From Chloroflexota bacterium (lineage in GTDB: Bacteria; Chloroflexota; Dehalococcoidia; DSTF01; JACRBR01), in assembly GCA_016213125.1 (NCBI GenBank), contig JACRBR010000167.1, forward strand, positions 1 to 12,166: 12,166 bases of DNA, written 5' to 3'. Below, piece by piece: positions 1-5,762 of the stretch (within the stretch, counting starts at the first letter, position 1; each line of letters begins with the position of its first letter). The notes under the pieces were generated by a model. The model was given only the letters and a program-made list of their open reading frames with translations. It did not search any database and was not told the DNA's origin. The translations under genes were made by a program, and so were the position numbers.

Positions 1-304
1 ACGTCGCCTCCGGCATGATGTAGCGGAACAGGGCCGTCGCCCGTACGCGCTCCAGCCACCCCGTCTCGATGGCCATCACGAACCGCGGATCCAGCCCCGC
101 CAACCACCTCTCCCGGTCCTCCGCCGTCGTCTTCTCCCCGGCCCAGAAGCAGGCGCGCGGACAGTCGCGCGGCGTGTAGTACATCGGCGCGTGCCAGTCG
201 TCGATGGCCCACACCAGCGCCTCGTCCTGGATGTTGCTGGTGGCCGCGATATGCGGCTCAAACCGCTCGATCGTCGAATCCTCCGAAAAGTGGTACAGCG
301 TCAT
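1..304 (-). CDS. DUF6886 family protein, 3' end outside the window
   Basis: The minus-strand reading frame is open from base 304 to the left edge and gives 101 residues beginning MTLYHFSEDSTIERFEPH. It continues with A-L-V-W-A-I-D-D-W-H-A-P-M-Y-Y-T-P-R-D-C-P-R and later E-T-G-W-L-E-R-V-R. From memory, this order of motifs (HFSED, LVWAID, HAP.YY.PRDCPR, a W[TS]..D.E.W segment, GWLER) is that of the small cytoplasmic DUF6886 family, whose function is not known. I chose the ATG at 302-304 because family members start with an M-x-L-[YF]-H-[FV]-S-E motif and a GGGG (complement of 310-313) sits 5 bases upstream. An in-frame ATG at 353-355 would add 17 residues (MLLRWWPVV...), and the frame stays open back to a TAA at 434-436. 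The C-terminus is lost at the window edge. Family assignment is from recalled motifs only. Confidence 0.75.
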   Translation of the reverse strand, partial: MTLYHFSEDSTIERFEPHIAATSNIQDEALVWAIDDWHAPMYYTPRDCPRACFWAGEKTTAEDRERWLAGLDPRFVMAIETGWLERVRATALFRYIMPEAT

Positions 305-385
305 TGAGTCCCCATCGTTGTCCTGCGCCACCACCGGCCACCATCGGAGCAGCATGCCGCCGCAGCCGTTCCAACCGTCCCTAAG

Positions 386-412
386 AATCTGCGCAATCTG
401 TGAAATCTGTGG
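386..412. repeat. Three tandem 9-bp units, AATCTGNNN
   Basis: Three back-to-back 9-base units, AATCTGCGC, AATCTGTGA and AATCTGTGG, occupy this stretch exactly in register. It lies in the 258-base gap between two divergently transcribed genes, the DUF6886 gene (-) and the PAP2 gene (+). Similar AATCTGTG-type strings occur in intergenic DNA of many environmental bacteria (recalled, not checked). A period of 9 would also allow translation in any frame, but no protein is supported here. The rest of 413-562 shows no recognised element apart from the Shine-Dalgarno sequence of the next gene. Confidence 0.7.
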
Positions 413-562
413 ATAGACCGTCCCTCTCCGACTTTAGGCGGAGCTTCCGTATGGCGCGATCGTACTACTCCGCATGGTCCTGCCGTGCGATGCCGGCAGC
501 GTTGATCCCGGCGCACACTGCCAACGAAGAACAGAGCAGCCTGGCCGGAGAGGACGACCGCC

Positions 563-1417
563 ATGACCACCTTCACGCAGCCCTACGGCAGGATCCGGCT
601 CTCACCCCGGCAGGCCCGCCGCCCGGTCGCGGCCCGCCGCCGCTCGTTGACGGGCGCAGCTTCCGCCGTTTTCACCTCGTTCGCCTTCCGCGAGATCTCG
701 CTCGTCGTGTTCGGCTACTTCGCCTACTTCCTGGTCCGGGGCCGGACCGAAGGCTCGCACGCCGAAGCGGTCGCCAACTCGCACAAGGCGGTGGATCTGG
801 AGAAGGGCATGGGATTCTTCTGGGAGCCCTCGATCCAGGATCGCATCGTTGACCACCAGTGGATTGTGACGCTGGCGAACTGGATGTACATCTACGGCCA
901 CTGGCCGCTCATCGCCATCGTCTCATCGTGGCTGTTGTGGAAGCACCGCGATGCGTTCACGCTCTTCCGCTCGGCGTTCTTCATCTCCGGTGCGATCGGC
1001 GTCGCGGTGTTCGTCCTGTTCCCGGTCGCCCCGCCGCGACTCGCGGACATCGGTGTGGTCGATACGGTGACGCTGCACTCGAGCGCCTACCGCGTCCTCC
1101 AGCCGACCGCGTTCACGAACCAGTACGCCGCCGTCCCCAGCCTGCACTTCGGATGGGATCTGCTCATCGGCCTCGCGCTCGTCACCAACGCGCGCTGGCT
1201 GGCCGTCCGCATCTTCGGCGCCATCGTCCCGGTGCTCATGTTCGCGGCCATCGTCTTAACCGCAAACCACTACATCTTCGATGCCGTCGCCGGTGGTGCC
1301 GTCGCCCTCACGGGTCTCGCCACAGCCCACGCCCTCCGCACCTGGAGCGATCCGGCGGCGCGCCGCCTGCGAGCGCTGGTCTCCGTTCGCACACCTCAAC
1401 GAGAGCCCGCGATGTAA
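563..1417 (+). CDS. PAP2/Aur1-type membrane phosphatase or phosphotransferase
   Basis: A 284-residue polytopic membrane protein. The conserved PAP2 signature is visible in its Aur1/Ipt1-like form (PAP2_3 type): F-P-V-A-P-P-R-L at 153-160, A-V-P-S-L-H-F-G-W at 190-198 (motif C2, His195), and N-H-Y-I-F-D-A-V-A-G-G at 235-245 (motif C3, His236 and Asp240). The histidines form a phospho-enzyme and activate it in this superfamily. Hydrophobic stretches lie near 42-58, 101-125, 136-155, 198-208, 214-233 and 241-256. The N-terminal 30 residues are Arg-rich and probably cytoplasmic. Such enzymes dephosphorylate or transfer head groups on lipid phosphates such as phosphatidic acid, undecaprenyl diphosphate or inositol phospholipids; the actual substrate cannot be told. 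The start is supported by GGAGAGG at 547-553, 9 bases upstream. It appears monocistronic and converges with the hicAB operon. Confidence 0.88.
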   Translation: MTTFTQPYGRIRLSPRQARRPVAARRRSLTGAASAVFTSFAFREISLVVFGYFAYFLVRGRTEGSHAEAVANSHKAVDLEKGMGFFWEPSIQDRIVDHQWIVTLANWMYIYGHWPLIAIVSSWLLWKHRDAFTLFRSAFFISGAIGVAVFVLFPVAPPRLADIGVVDTVTLHSSAYRVLQPTAFTNQYAAVPSLHFGWDLLIGLALVTNARWLAVRIFGAIVPVLMFAAIVLTANHYIFDAVAGGAVALTGLATAHALRTWSDPAARRLRALVSVRTPQREPAM

Positions 1418-1447
1418 GGCACTGCTGTGTCGGAGCAAAAATGAAAT

Positions 1448-1472
1448 GAGGCACCCCTCGCAGGGGCGCCTC
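1448..1472 (-). terminator. Hairpin terminator between convergent genes
   Basis: Arms 1448-1458 (GAGGCACCCCT) and 1462-1472 (AGGGGCGCCTC) pair over 11 positions with a single A/C mismatch and a 3-base loop. On the minus strand the stem is followed by a T-rich run, ATTTCATTTTT (complement of 1436-1446), as expected for an intrinsic terminator ending the amidase-hicA-hicB transcript. On the plus strand the hairpin lies 30 bases after the PAP2 gene but lacks a T-tract, so use in that direction is less sure. Confidence 0.65.
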
Positions 1473-1495
1473 GTATCGTGATACCCGTCGGGATG

Positions 1496-1702
1496 TCAGG
1501 CTTCGACGAGTTCCGCGGACGCCGTGGGTTCGGGAATCGGCTGACCATCCTCTCGAAGGGTCTTGATGTAGATGTGGATGCCTTCTCTGATGAGTCGCTC
1601 GACGTCTTCCCGAGTCTCCCCAGTCGCAACGCAACCTGGCAGGTCCGGCACATACGCGGCGTAGTTACGTGGTGCTTTCTCGAAGATAACCAGGTACTTC
1701 AC
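1496..1702 (-). CDS. hicB: HicB family antitoxin
   Basis: A 68-residue protein starting (GTG) M-K-Y-L-V-I-F-E-K with the HicB core: strands around F-E-K-A-P-R-N-Y-A-A-Y-V-P-D-L-P-G-C-V-A-T-G at 7-28, then the helix E-T-R-E-D-V-E-R-L-I-R-E-G-I at 29-42. The Y-x-A-x-V-P-D-L-P-G-C-[VI]-[AS]-x-G-x-[ST] signature is diagnostic. HicB proteins neutralise the HicA RNase by direct binding. This is the short form, with the partial RNase H-like domain only. There is no C-terminal ribbon-helix-helix or helix-turn-helix DNA-binding domain, so autoregulation, if present, would need another route. Its GTG overlaps the hicA stop by four bases (GTGA), implying translational coupling. It is the last gene before a hairpin terminator. 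Confidence 0.9.
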   Translation of the reverse strand: MKYLVIFEKAPRNYAAYVPDLPGCVATGETREDVERLIREGIHIYIKTLREDGQPIPEPTASAELVEA

Positions 1703-1899
1703 GTTGTGCGACCCTTCAGCCCTGATTGACGGAGAATTTCATTCCAGGTTCCCGCAGGAATATCGTCGCCCGGACGTCCTGCGATGACCACGATCCCCGG
1801 CTTCTCGGGATGCTTGAACACCTTGTGACTTCCGCGCGTTCGCGAAAGGTACCAGCCATCTGCCTCAAGCATCCTCAGCGCCTCTCGTACCTTTGGCAT
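1699..1899 (-). CDS. hicA: HicA family mRNA-interferase toxin
   Basis: A 66-residue protein from the ATG at 1897-1899. It matches the small HicA toxins with a double-stranded-RNA-binding-like fold: M-P-K-V-R-E-A-L-R-M-L-E-A-D-G-W at 1-16, then R-T-R-G-S-H-K-V-F-K-H-P at 20-31 with the expected catalytic His25, and I-V-V-I-A-G-R-P-G-D-D-I-P-A-G-T at 36-51. HicA cleaves mRNA when free of HicB. The frame extends upstream to base 1947, inside the amidase, but the extra 16 residues look unlike the family and 1899 gives the usual toxin start. Toxin-before-antitoxin order is normal for hicAB. It begins 14 bases after the amidase stop and has no clear Shine-Dalgarno sequence, so it is probably translated from the amidase transcript by reinitiation. 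Confidence 0.9.
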   Translation of the reverse strand: MPKVREALRMLEADGWYLSRTRGSHKVFKHPEKPGIVVIAGRPGDDIPAGTWNEILRQSGLKGRTT

Positions 1900-1913
1900 T
1901 GTAGCGCCCAGAG

Positions 1914-3320
1914 TCAGATCGGCGCGGCGGGCGCCACCAGCGGCCACGGCCGCACCCGCTCCAGCACAAGCGCCAGGTCCAGCAGGAGCTTGTCATCGTG
2001 GCGGTGCGTGTAGGCCTGCAGCCCCACCGGCAGCCCGCTCGCCGTGAGCCCCGCCGGGATCGAGATCGCCGGGTATCCGGTCACATTCCCCGGGATGGTC
2101 AGCGCGCCGTTGTTCTGCCGCCCCACGCGCACGCTTTCGACGTGGCTCGGCATCGGCCCCTCCGCCGCGAACGCCTCGTGGGGGTTGACCGCGCACAGCA
2201 GCACGTCGCACTGCTCGAACACGTCCGCCATCGCCTCGTTGATCAGTGCGCGGAACTTGTCGACGGATGCCGCGTGCCACACCCGGTACTTCTCCATGAA
2301 CAGCATCGCCGCCTTTATCTCAAACGTCAGGTCCTCCGCGCAGTCCGGCCAGAACTCCTTCAGGTCGTTGAACAATCCCGGCGCCCCCGCGGTCGCCCAG
2401 CGCGTCGCGTTCTCCGGTATGTCGAGTTTGACCTCGACGTGTCGCATCCCAGTTTCCGCCATCAGCGTCTCGGCCGCTTCCGTGACGACGCGCCGCACTT
2501 CCGTCTCCAGCGTCGCGATGCCGCCCATGTCCGGCGAGAACCCCACGCGCAGCCCCCGCAGTTCGTGCGTCCCCAGGTCGCGCTCCCAGCCGTCGATCTT
2601 CGGCAGCGAGAACTGGTCGCGCGGGTGATACCCCGACACAACGTCGAACCAGCGCGCCGTATCACGCACGGTCCTGCTGACGGTGCCCCAGTGGCTGGTC
2701 AAGGGTCCGTTGCGTGCCTTCGGACCGCGCGGCACACGCCCGAATGTTCCCTTGAAACCGACCAGCCCGCTGTAGTGCGCCGGGATCCGGATCGAACCGC
2801 CCCCATCGCTGGCCGTCGCCGCCGGCACCAGCCCGCCCGCCACGGCCGCCGCCGGCCCACCCGATGATCCCCCCGGCGTGCGCTCCAGGTTCCACGGGTT
2901 CCGCGTGACGCCGTGCAGCTTCGTCGCCGTGTACGGCACCAGCCCGAACTCGGACGCCGTCGCCTTCCCGGCGATGATCGCGCCCGCCGCCCGCAGCCGC
3001 GACACGTCGATCGAGTCGTAATCGACGACGTTATCCTTGTACACGACGGACCCGTGCGTGGTGGGCATGCCCTTCGCATGCTCGAGATCCTTCACCAGCA
3101 GCGGCACACCGGCGAACAGCCCGGGGTCGCCCCCCGCCGCCAACTCGCGATCGATCTCGCCCGCGCGTTGGCGCGCGCCCTCAGCGTCCAGGTAGCACAC
3201 GGCATTCAGCTTCGACGCCGCGATAGCCGCCAGCGACGCCTCCAGCGCGTCCACCGCACGCACCTCCCCTCGCCGAACTGCGTCCGCGAGCGAGCACGCA
3301 TCGTCAAGCCACGGCTTCAT
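1914..3320 (-). CDS. Amidase-signature family hydrolase
   Basis: A 468-residue enzyme, typical length for the amidase-signature family, which hydrolyses carboxamide bonds through a Ser-cisSer-Lys triad. Lys77 is in V-P-L-L-V-K-D-L at 72-79. The cis-Ser is Ser152 in the R-T-P-G-G-S-S-G-G-P-A-A-A-V-A segment at 147-161. The nucleophile is Ser176 in S-D-G-G-G-S-I-R-I-P at 171-180. All three triad positions are intact. Near the C-terminus, N-V-T-G-Y-P-A-I-S-I-P-A-G is the usual closing motif. There is no signal peptide, so it is likely cytoplasmic. It is not gatA by context (no gatB or gatC nearby), and its substrate cannot be read from the sequence. The start is well supported by GGAGG (complement of 3327-3331), 6 bases upstream. 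It heads an operon with hicA and hicB. Confidence 0.92.
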   Translation of the reverse strand: MKPWLDDACSLADAVRRGEVRAVDALEASLAAIAASKLNAVCYLDAEGARQRAGEIDRELAAGGDPGLFAGVPLLVKDLEHAKGMPTTHGSVVYKDNVVDYDSIDVSRLRAAGAIIAGKATASEFGLVPYTATKLHGVTRNPWNLERTPGGSSGGPAAAVAGGLVPAATASDGGGSIRIPAHYSGLVGFKGTFGRVPRGPKARNGPLTSHWGTVSRTVRDTARWFDVVSGYHPRDQFSLPKIDGWERDLGTHELRGLRVGFSPDMGGIATLETEVRRVVTEAAETLMAETGMRHVEVKLDIPENATRWATAGAPGLFNDLKEFWPDCAEDLTFEIKAAMLFMEKYRVWHAASVDKFRALINEAMADVFEQCDVLLCAVNPHEAFAAEGPMPSHVESVRVGRQNNGALTIPGNVTGYPAISIPAGLTASGLPVGLQAYTHRHDDKLLLDLALVLERVRPWPLVAPAAPI

Positions 3321-3355
3321 CTCGAACCTCCGGTCTGGCTGCCCTGTTCGGCTCG

Positions 3356-3384
3356 ATTCTAGGCCCGGCGGGTGCTTCTGGCGA
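3356..3384 (-). promoter_or_regulatory. Putative promoter of the amidase-hicAB operon
   Basis: On the minus strand a TAGAAT -10 box (complement of 3356-3361) lies 17 bases from TCGCCA (complement of 3379-3384), which matches the TTGACA -35 consensus at four of six positions. The box lies 35 bases upstream of the amidase ATG, leaving room for the GGAGG ribosome-binding site at 3327-3331. Prediction from consensus only. Confidence 0.45.
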
Positions 3385-3521
3385 GGATGGCGCGGTACGC
3401 ATCAGCTTTCGCGACGCGCGCCGATGTTGACCACAAGGGGAAATCCGCGCGGCCCGAATCTGACCGGGGCGAGCGGTATCGGGGTAGCAGAGCAAGTCAC
3501 CTGAGTACGGGGAGGCTTCTG

Positions 3522-3656
3522 ATGGAAGTTGAATTCACCATGGCCTGGGGAATGATCGTGTTCCTCGTCGCCCTCATCGTCATCGCCGGCTCGGTCGTGG
3601 CGATCGTCTTCCGCCGCATGCAGGAGCGCCTCAAGGCCGCCCAGAACTCGCGCTAG
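3522..3656 (+). CDS. Small single-span membrane protein, 44 residues
   Basis: I do not recognise a family. The 44 residues start M-E-V-E-F-T-M-A-W-G-M, continue with a strongly hydrophobic segment at about 11-30 (I-V-F-L-V-A-L-I-V-I-A-G-S-V-V-A-I-V-F) and end in a positively charged tail, R-R-M-Q-E-R-L-K-A-A-Q-N-S-R. By the positive-inside rule the C-terminus is probably cytoplasmic. The start at 3522 is chosen because a near-perfect GGGGAGG (3509-3515) lies 6 bases upstream; Met7 and Met11 are less well placed. The frame stays open upstream to 3372, but that extension is Arg-rich and overlaps the amidase promoter region. The strong ribosome-binding site makes this a real gene rather than noise. 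It stands alone between a divergent amidase operon and a convergent acyl-CoA dehydrogenase. Confidence 0.7.
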   Translation: MEVEFTMAWGMIVFLVALIVIAGSVVAIVFRRMQERLKAAQNSR

Positions 3657-3782
3657 CCACCGTCGCTTCGTTGCGGCAACGTACACGCGTAGCGCATGAG
3701 TGACCGCGTTTCTACGACGACGCCAAAGCACCCGCTCCCGAACGGCCTCCGCCACGGGTTGAACGCCGGACCCGTACCGTAC

Positions 3783-3804
3783 GGACAGGTCTTTAGACCT
3801 GTCC
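3783..3804. repeat. Perfect 10-bp palindromic repeat, possible bidirectional terminator
   Basis: GGACAGGTCT (3783-3792) and AGACCTGTCC (3795-3804) are exact inverted copies separated by TT. The element sits in the 220-base gap between the convergent small membrane protein and acyl-CoA dehydrogenase genes, so it could act as a bidirectional terminator, although neither side has a T-tract. Sequences of this ACAGGTCTnnAGACCTGT type are, from memory, dispersed REP-like repeats in some environmental bacterial genomes. One copy is visible here. The rest of the gap shows nothing I can name. Confidence 0.7.
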
Positions 3805-3876
3805 TCACCGGAGACGCGGCCGCTGCAGCGCGTTGAACGAACCTGCGACGACGGCGTGGAATAACGCACTGACACA

Positions 3877-5061
3877 CTAGTCCCGCGGCATCGCCAGCCC
3901 GCGCTGGGCGATGATGTTCCGCTGCACCTCCGACGTGCCCGCCGCGATCGTGTACGACACGGCCGCGAGGTAGTACGACGAGAATCGGCCGTCCGCCGGA
4001 ACCCGCGCGGACCCGCGCGCCAGCATGCCGCTCGGCCCCAGCAACGAGAGCGCCGCCACCGCGAACCGCGACTGCAGCTCCGTCGAGAACAGCTTCCCCA
4101 CCGACGCCTCAGAGTTCGGCACGAGGCCCTGGCCCTGCATCCAGGCGATCCGGTACGAGAGCAGCCGCCCCACGGCGAACTCGATCTTCAGCTCCGCCAG
4201 CTTGTGACGTACGGCGCTTCGATCGATGAGCCGCCCGCCGTCCCGCCGCTCCTTCGCGTACGCGATCAGATCGTCCAGCAGCGTCTCCGCGAACACGATC
4301 CGCTGAATGCCGCTCCGCTCGAAGTCCAGTGTTGTCGTCGTCACGTACCAGCCGCGGTTCAGCTCGCCCACCAGGTTCGAGCGCGGTATCCGCACGTTGT
4401 CCATGAAGAGCTGGTTGAACGCCTCCGACCCCAGCATGTTCGTCAGCGGCGTGATCGTGATCCCGGGCGACTTCATGTCCATCAGGAAGTAACTGATGCC
4501 CTTGTGCTTCGGGACATCGCGCTCCGTACGCGCAAGCAGGATGCAGTAGTCCGCCCGGTGCGCGCCCGATGTCCAGATCTTCTGTCCGTTGACGATGAAG
4601 TCATCGCCATCCTGCACGGCCTTCGTCTGCAACGAAGCCAGGTCCGATCCCGACCCCGGCTCGCTGAATCCCTGGCACCAGCTCATCTCCCCGCGCGCGA
4701 TGGGCCCCAGGAACCGCCGGCGCTGTTCCTCCGTGCCGTGCAGCATCAGCGTCGGCCCCACCATCGCCACGCCCATCCCGCCGAACCCCGGAGCACGCAA
4801 CGCCGACATCTCTTCGTTGTAGACCAGCTGCTGCATCGGCCCCGCGCCCAGCCCTCCGTACTCTTTCGGCCACGCCAATGTTAGCCACCCCTTGCCCGCC
4901 AGCTTTCGCTGGAACTCCCGCGCGACCAGGCCCAGTTCCTTCGGAGACTCCTCGCGGTCGTTGTAGGCCGCGTTTCCCCATCCCGCGGGCAGCTCTGCGC
5001 GGCAGAAAGCCCGGATCTCCTCGCGAAAGTTCTCTTCGTCGGGGCCGAATTTGAAGTCCAT
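3877..5061 (-). CDS. Acyl-CoA dehydrogenase (FadE-like)
   Basis: A 394-residue flavoenzyme that would oxidise an acyl-CoA at the alpha-beta bond, passing electrons to an electron-transfer flavoprotein. The N-terminal helical domain starts M-D-F-K-F-G-P-D-E-E-N-F. The middle beta-domain carries W-C-Q-G-F-S-E-P-G-S-G-S-D-L-A-S-L at 128-144 and the FAD/substrate strand V-N-G-Q-K-I-W-T-S-G-A at 157-167. The C-terminal helical domain ends in A-A-G-T-S-E-V-Q-R-N-I-I-A-Q-R-G-L at 373-389. The usual catalytic Glu before G-T-S is Ala374, but Glu248 in L-D-F-E-R is at the alternative catalytic site used by isovaleryl- and long-chain-type enzymes. The ATG at 5061 has GGAGG (complement of 5068-5072) 6 bases upstream; the frame continues to 5115 without a comparable site. 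Substrate is unknown; no beta-oxidation partner is nearby. Confidence 0.92.
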   Translation of the reverse strand: MDFKFGPDEENFREEIRAFCRAELPAGWGNAAYNDREESPKELGLVAREFQRKLAGKGWLTLAWPKEYGGLGAGPMQQLVYNEEMSALRAPGFGGMGVAMVGPTLMLHGTEEQRRRFLGPIARGEMSWCQGFSEPGSGSDLASLQTKAVQDGDDFIVNGQKIWTSGAHRADYCILLARTERDVPKHKGISYFLMDMKSPGITITPLTNMLGSEAFNQLFMDNVRIPRSNLVGELNRGWYVTTTTLDFERSGIQRIVFAETLLDDLIAYAKERRDGGRLIDRSAVRHKLAELKIEFAVGRLLSYRIAWMQGQGLVPNSEASVGKLFSTELQSRFAVAALSLLGPSGMLARGSARVPADGRFSSYYLAAVSYTIAAGTSEVQRNIIAQRGLAMPRD

Positions 5062-5087
5062 GTCACGCCTCCGGACCGGTGCTGCGG

Positions 5088-5115
5088 AGGCTACCACAAG
5101 ATCGCACGAAGACAA
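5088..5115 (-). promoter_or_regulatory. Putative promoter of the acyl-CoA dehydrogenase gene
   Basis: On the minus strand TTGTCT (complement of 5110-5115, four of six consensus matches) is followed after 16 bases by TAGCCT (complement of 5088-5093, a TAnnnT -10 box). It would place the transcript start shortly upstream of the GGAGG at 5068-5072. It directly follows the strong hairpin at 5117-5149, consistent with a new transcription unit. Consensus-based and tentative. Confidence 0.35.
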
Positions 5116-5116
5116 C

Positions 5117-5149
5117 GAGGCGGCCCTACCGCCACGACGGGGCCGCCTC
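5117..5149 (-). terminator. Strong GC-rich hairpin behind the ElaB-like gene
   Basis: GAGGCGGCCC (5117-5126) and GGGCCGCCTC (5140-5149) pair perfectly over 10 bases around a 13-base loop. It lies 30 bases beyond the stop of the minus-strand ElaB-like gene and just upstream of the acyl-CoA dehydrogenase promoter region. The minus-strand sequence after the stem, GTTGTCTTCGT, is only moderately T-rich. Intrinsic termination is therefore likely but not certain. Confidence 0.5.
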
Positions 5150-5179
5150 TACAAGCGCAGCGCTGGATGCGCGCTGACG

Positions 5180-5476
5180 CTAGTGGCTCAGGATGCGCGA
5201 GAAAAAGAGCCCGCTGATAACGCCTGCCGCGATCACCTGCATCGGATGCTTCCGTATGTACTGCCGCACATCCGCCCTCAGCGTCCGCACGTCCGATTCG
5301 CGGAGATAACCCGAGGTTTGGTCGATGCGCCCCGCCAGGTGCTCTGTCGCCTCGGCCGCCCGTCCACGTCCTGGTGGATGGTCGTGCAGCATCTGCGCAG
5401 CCTCGTGCGCCACGCTCGCTGCCTTTTCGCGCGCCTCTTCTACAGCGCTACTGCTGCTGTCTGTTGCATGTGCCAT
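5180..5476 (-). CDS. ElaB/YqjD/DUF883-like membrane-anchored protein
   Basis: A 98-residue protein with the layout of ElaB/YqjD (DUF883-like) proteins. It has an Ala/Glu-rich amphipathic helical N-terminal half (A-V-E-E-A-R-E-K-A-A-S-V-A-H-E-A-A at 11-27, likely coiled coil). A linker follows, then S-D-V-R-T-L-R-A-D-V-R-Q-Y-I-R-K-H-P at 61-78, and a C-terminal hydrophobic anchor at about 79-95 (M-Q-V-I-A-A-G-V-I-S-G-L-F-F-S-R-I). In E. coli relatives the tail sits in the inner membrane and the soluble part associates with stationary-phase ribosomes. That role is inferred by layout only and may not carry over. The ATG at 5474-5476 is preferred over the GTG at 5506 because GAGGTGA (complement of 5482-5488) lies 5 bases upstream. 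It appears monocistronic, ending at a hairpin. Confidence 0.7.
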   Translation of the reverse strand: MAHATDSSSSAVEEAREKAASVAHEAAQMLHDHPPGRGRAAEATEHLAGRIDQTSGYLRESDVRTLRADVRQYIRKHPMQVIAAGVISGLFFSRILSH

Positions 5477-5681
5477 GCGAGTCACCTCGTTCGCCCTGAA
5501 CTCCACGAAGCCGCTGCCCGCTGTTGCCGGGTCGGCGCCCAGACGTCGAAGGCAATGTGCAAGCGCGACGCGAGATCAGTACACCACCGAGCTTGCCAAC
5601 GCCGCGTCACGTTCGTGCGGCCGCCCGTAACACATTCGCGTCAAGTTTCGCGTTCGGCGGGCCGTGGCTTTACTTCCGAGG

Positions 5682-5710
5682 TTGTACCCGTCCGGCGCAC
5701 CGTGTATCGT
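5682..5710 (+). promoter_or_regulatory. Putative promoter of the acyltransferase gene
   Basis: TTGTAC (5682-5687) and TATCGT (5705-5710) are separated by exactly 17 bases, matching the -35 and -10 consensus at three and four positions. A transcript from here would start around 5717, downstream of the GTG at 5664, which favours the later GTG at 5763 as the acyltransferase start. The rest of the divergent intergenic region 5477-5762 shows no other element I can support. Confidence 0.4.
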
Positions 5711-5762
5711 CACCCTCAACCCGCCGCCGCATCTGCGCCGCATCTCGCGCTGGAGCACGCCT

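Noticed and set aside
480..499. CTGCCG/CGGCAG inverted repeat upstream of the PAP2 gene
   Set aside because: Six-base arms around an 8-base loop are expected by chance in DNA this GC-rich.
1900..1947. Longer hicA start at 1947
   Set aside because: It would overlap the end of the amidase by 34 bases and add 16 residues not seen in HicA proteins.
1998..2867. Plus-strand open frame antisense to the amidase (289 codons)
   Set aside because: Arg/His-rich low-complexity translation; the amidase on the other strand has an intact catalytic triad.
3669..3681. CGTTG-CGG-CAACG mini-hairpin after the small membrane protein gene
   Set aside because: A five-base stem with no T-tract is too weak to call a terminator.
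3653..3877. Minus-strand small frame reading through the palindromic repeat
   Set aside because: The product is Arg-rich at its start and its middle is only the translation of the repeat; no ribosome-binding site was seen.
5664..5762. Earlier GTG start for the acyltransferase
   Set aside because: No ribosome-binding site, and it lies upstream of the likely promoter at 5682-5710; the GTG at 5763 has GGAG at good spacing.
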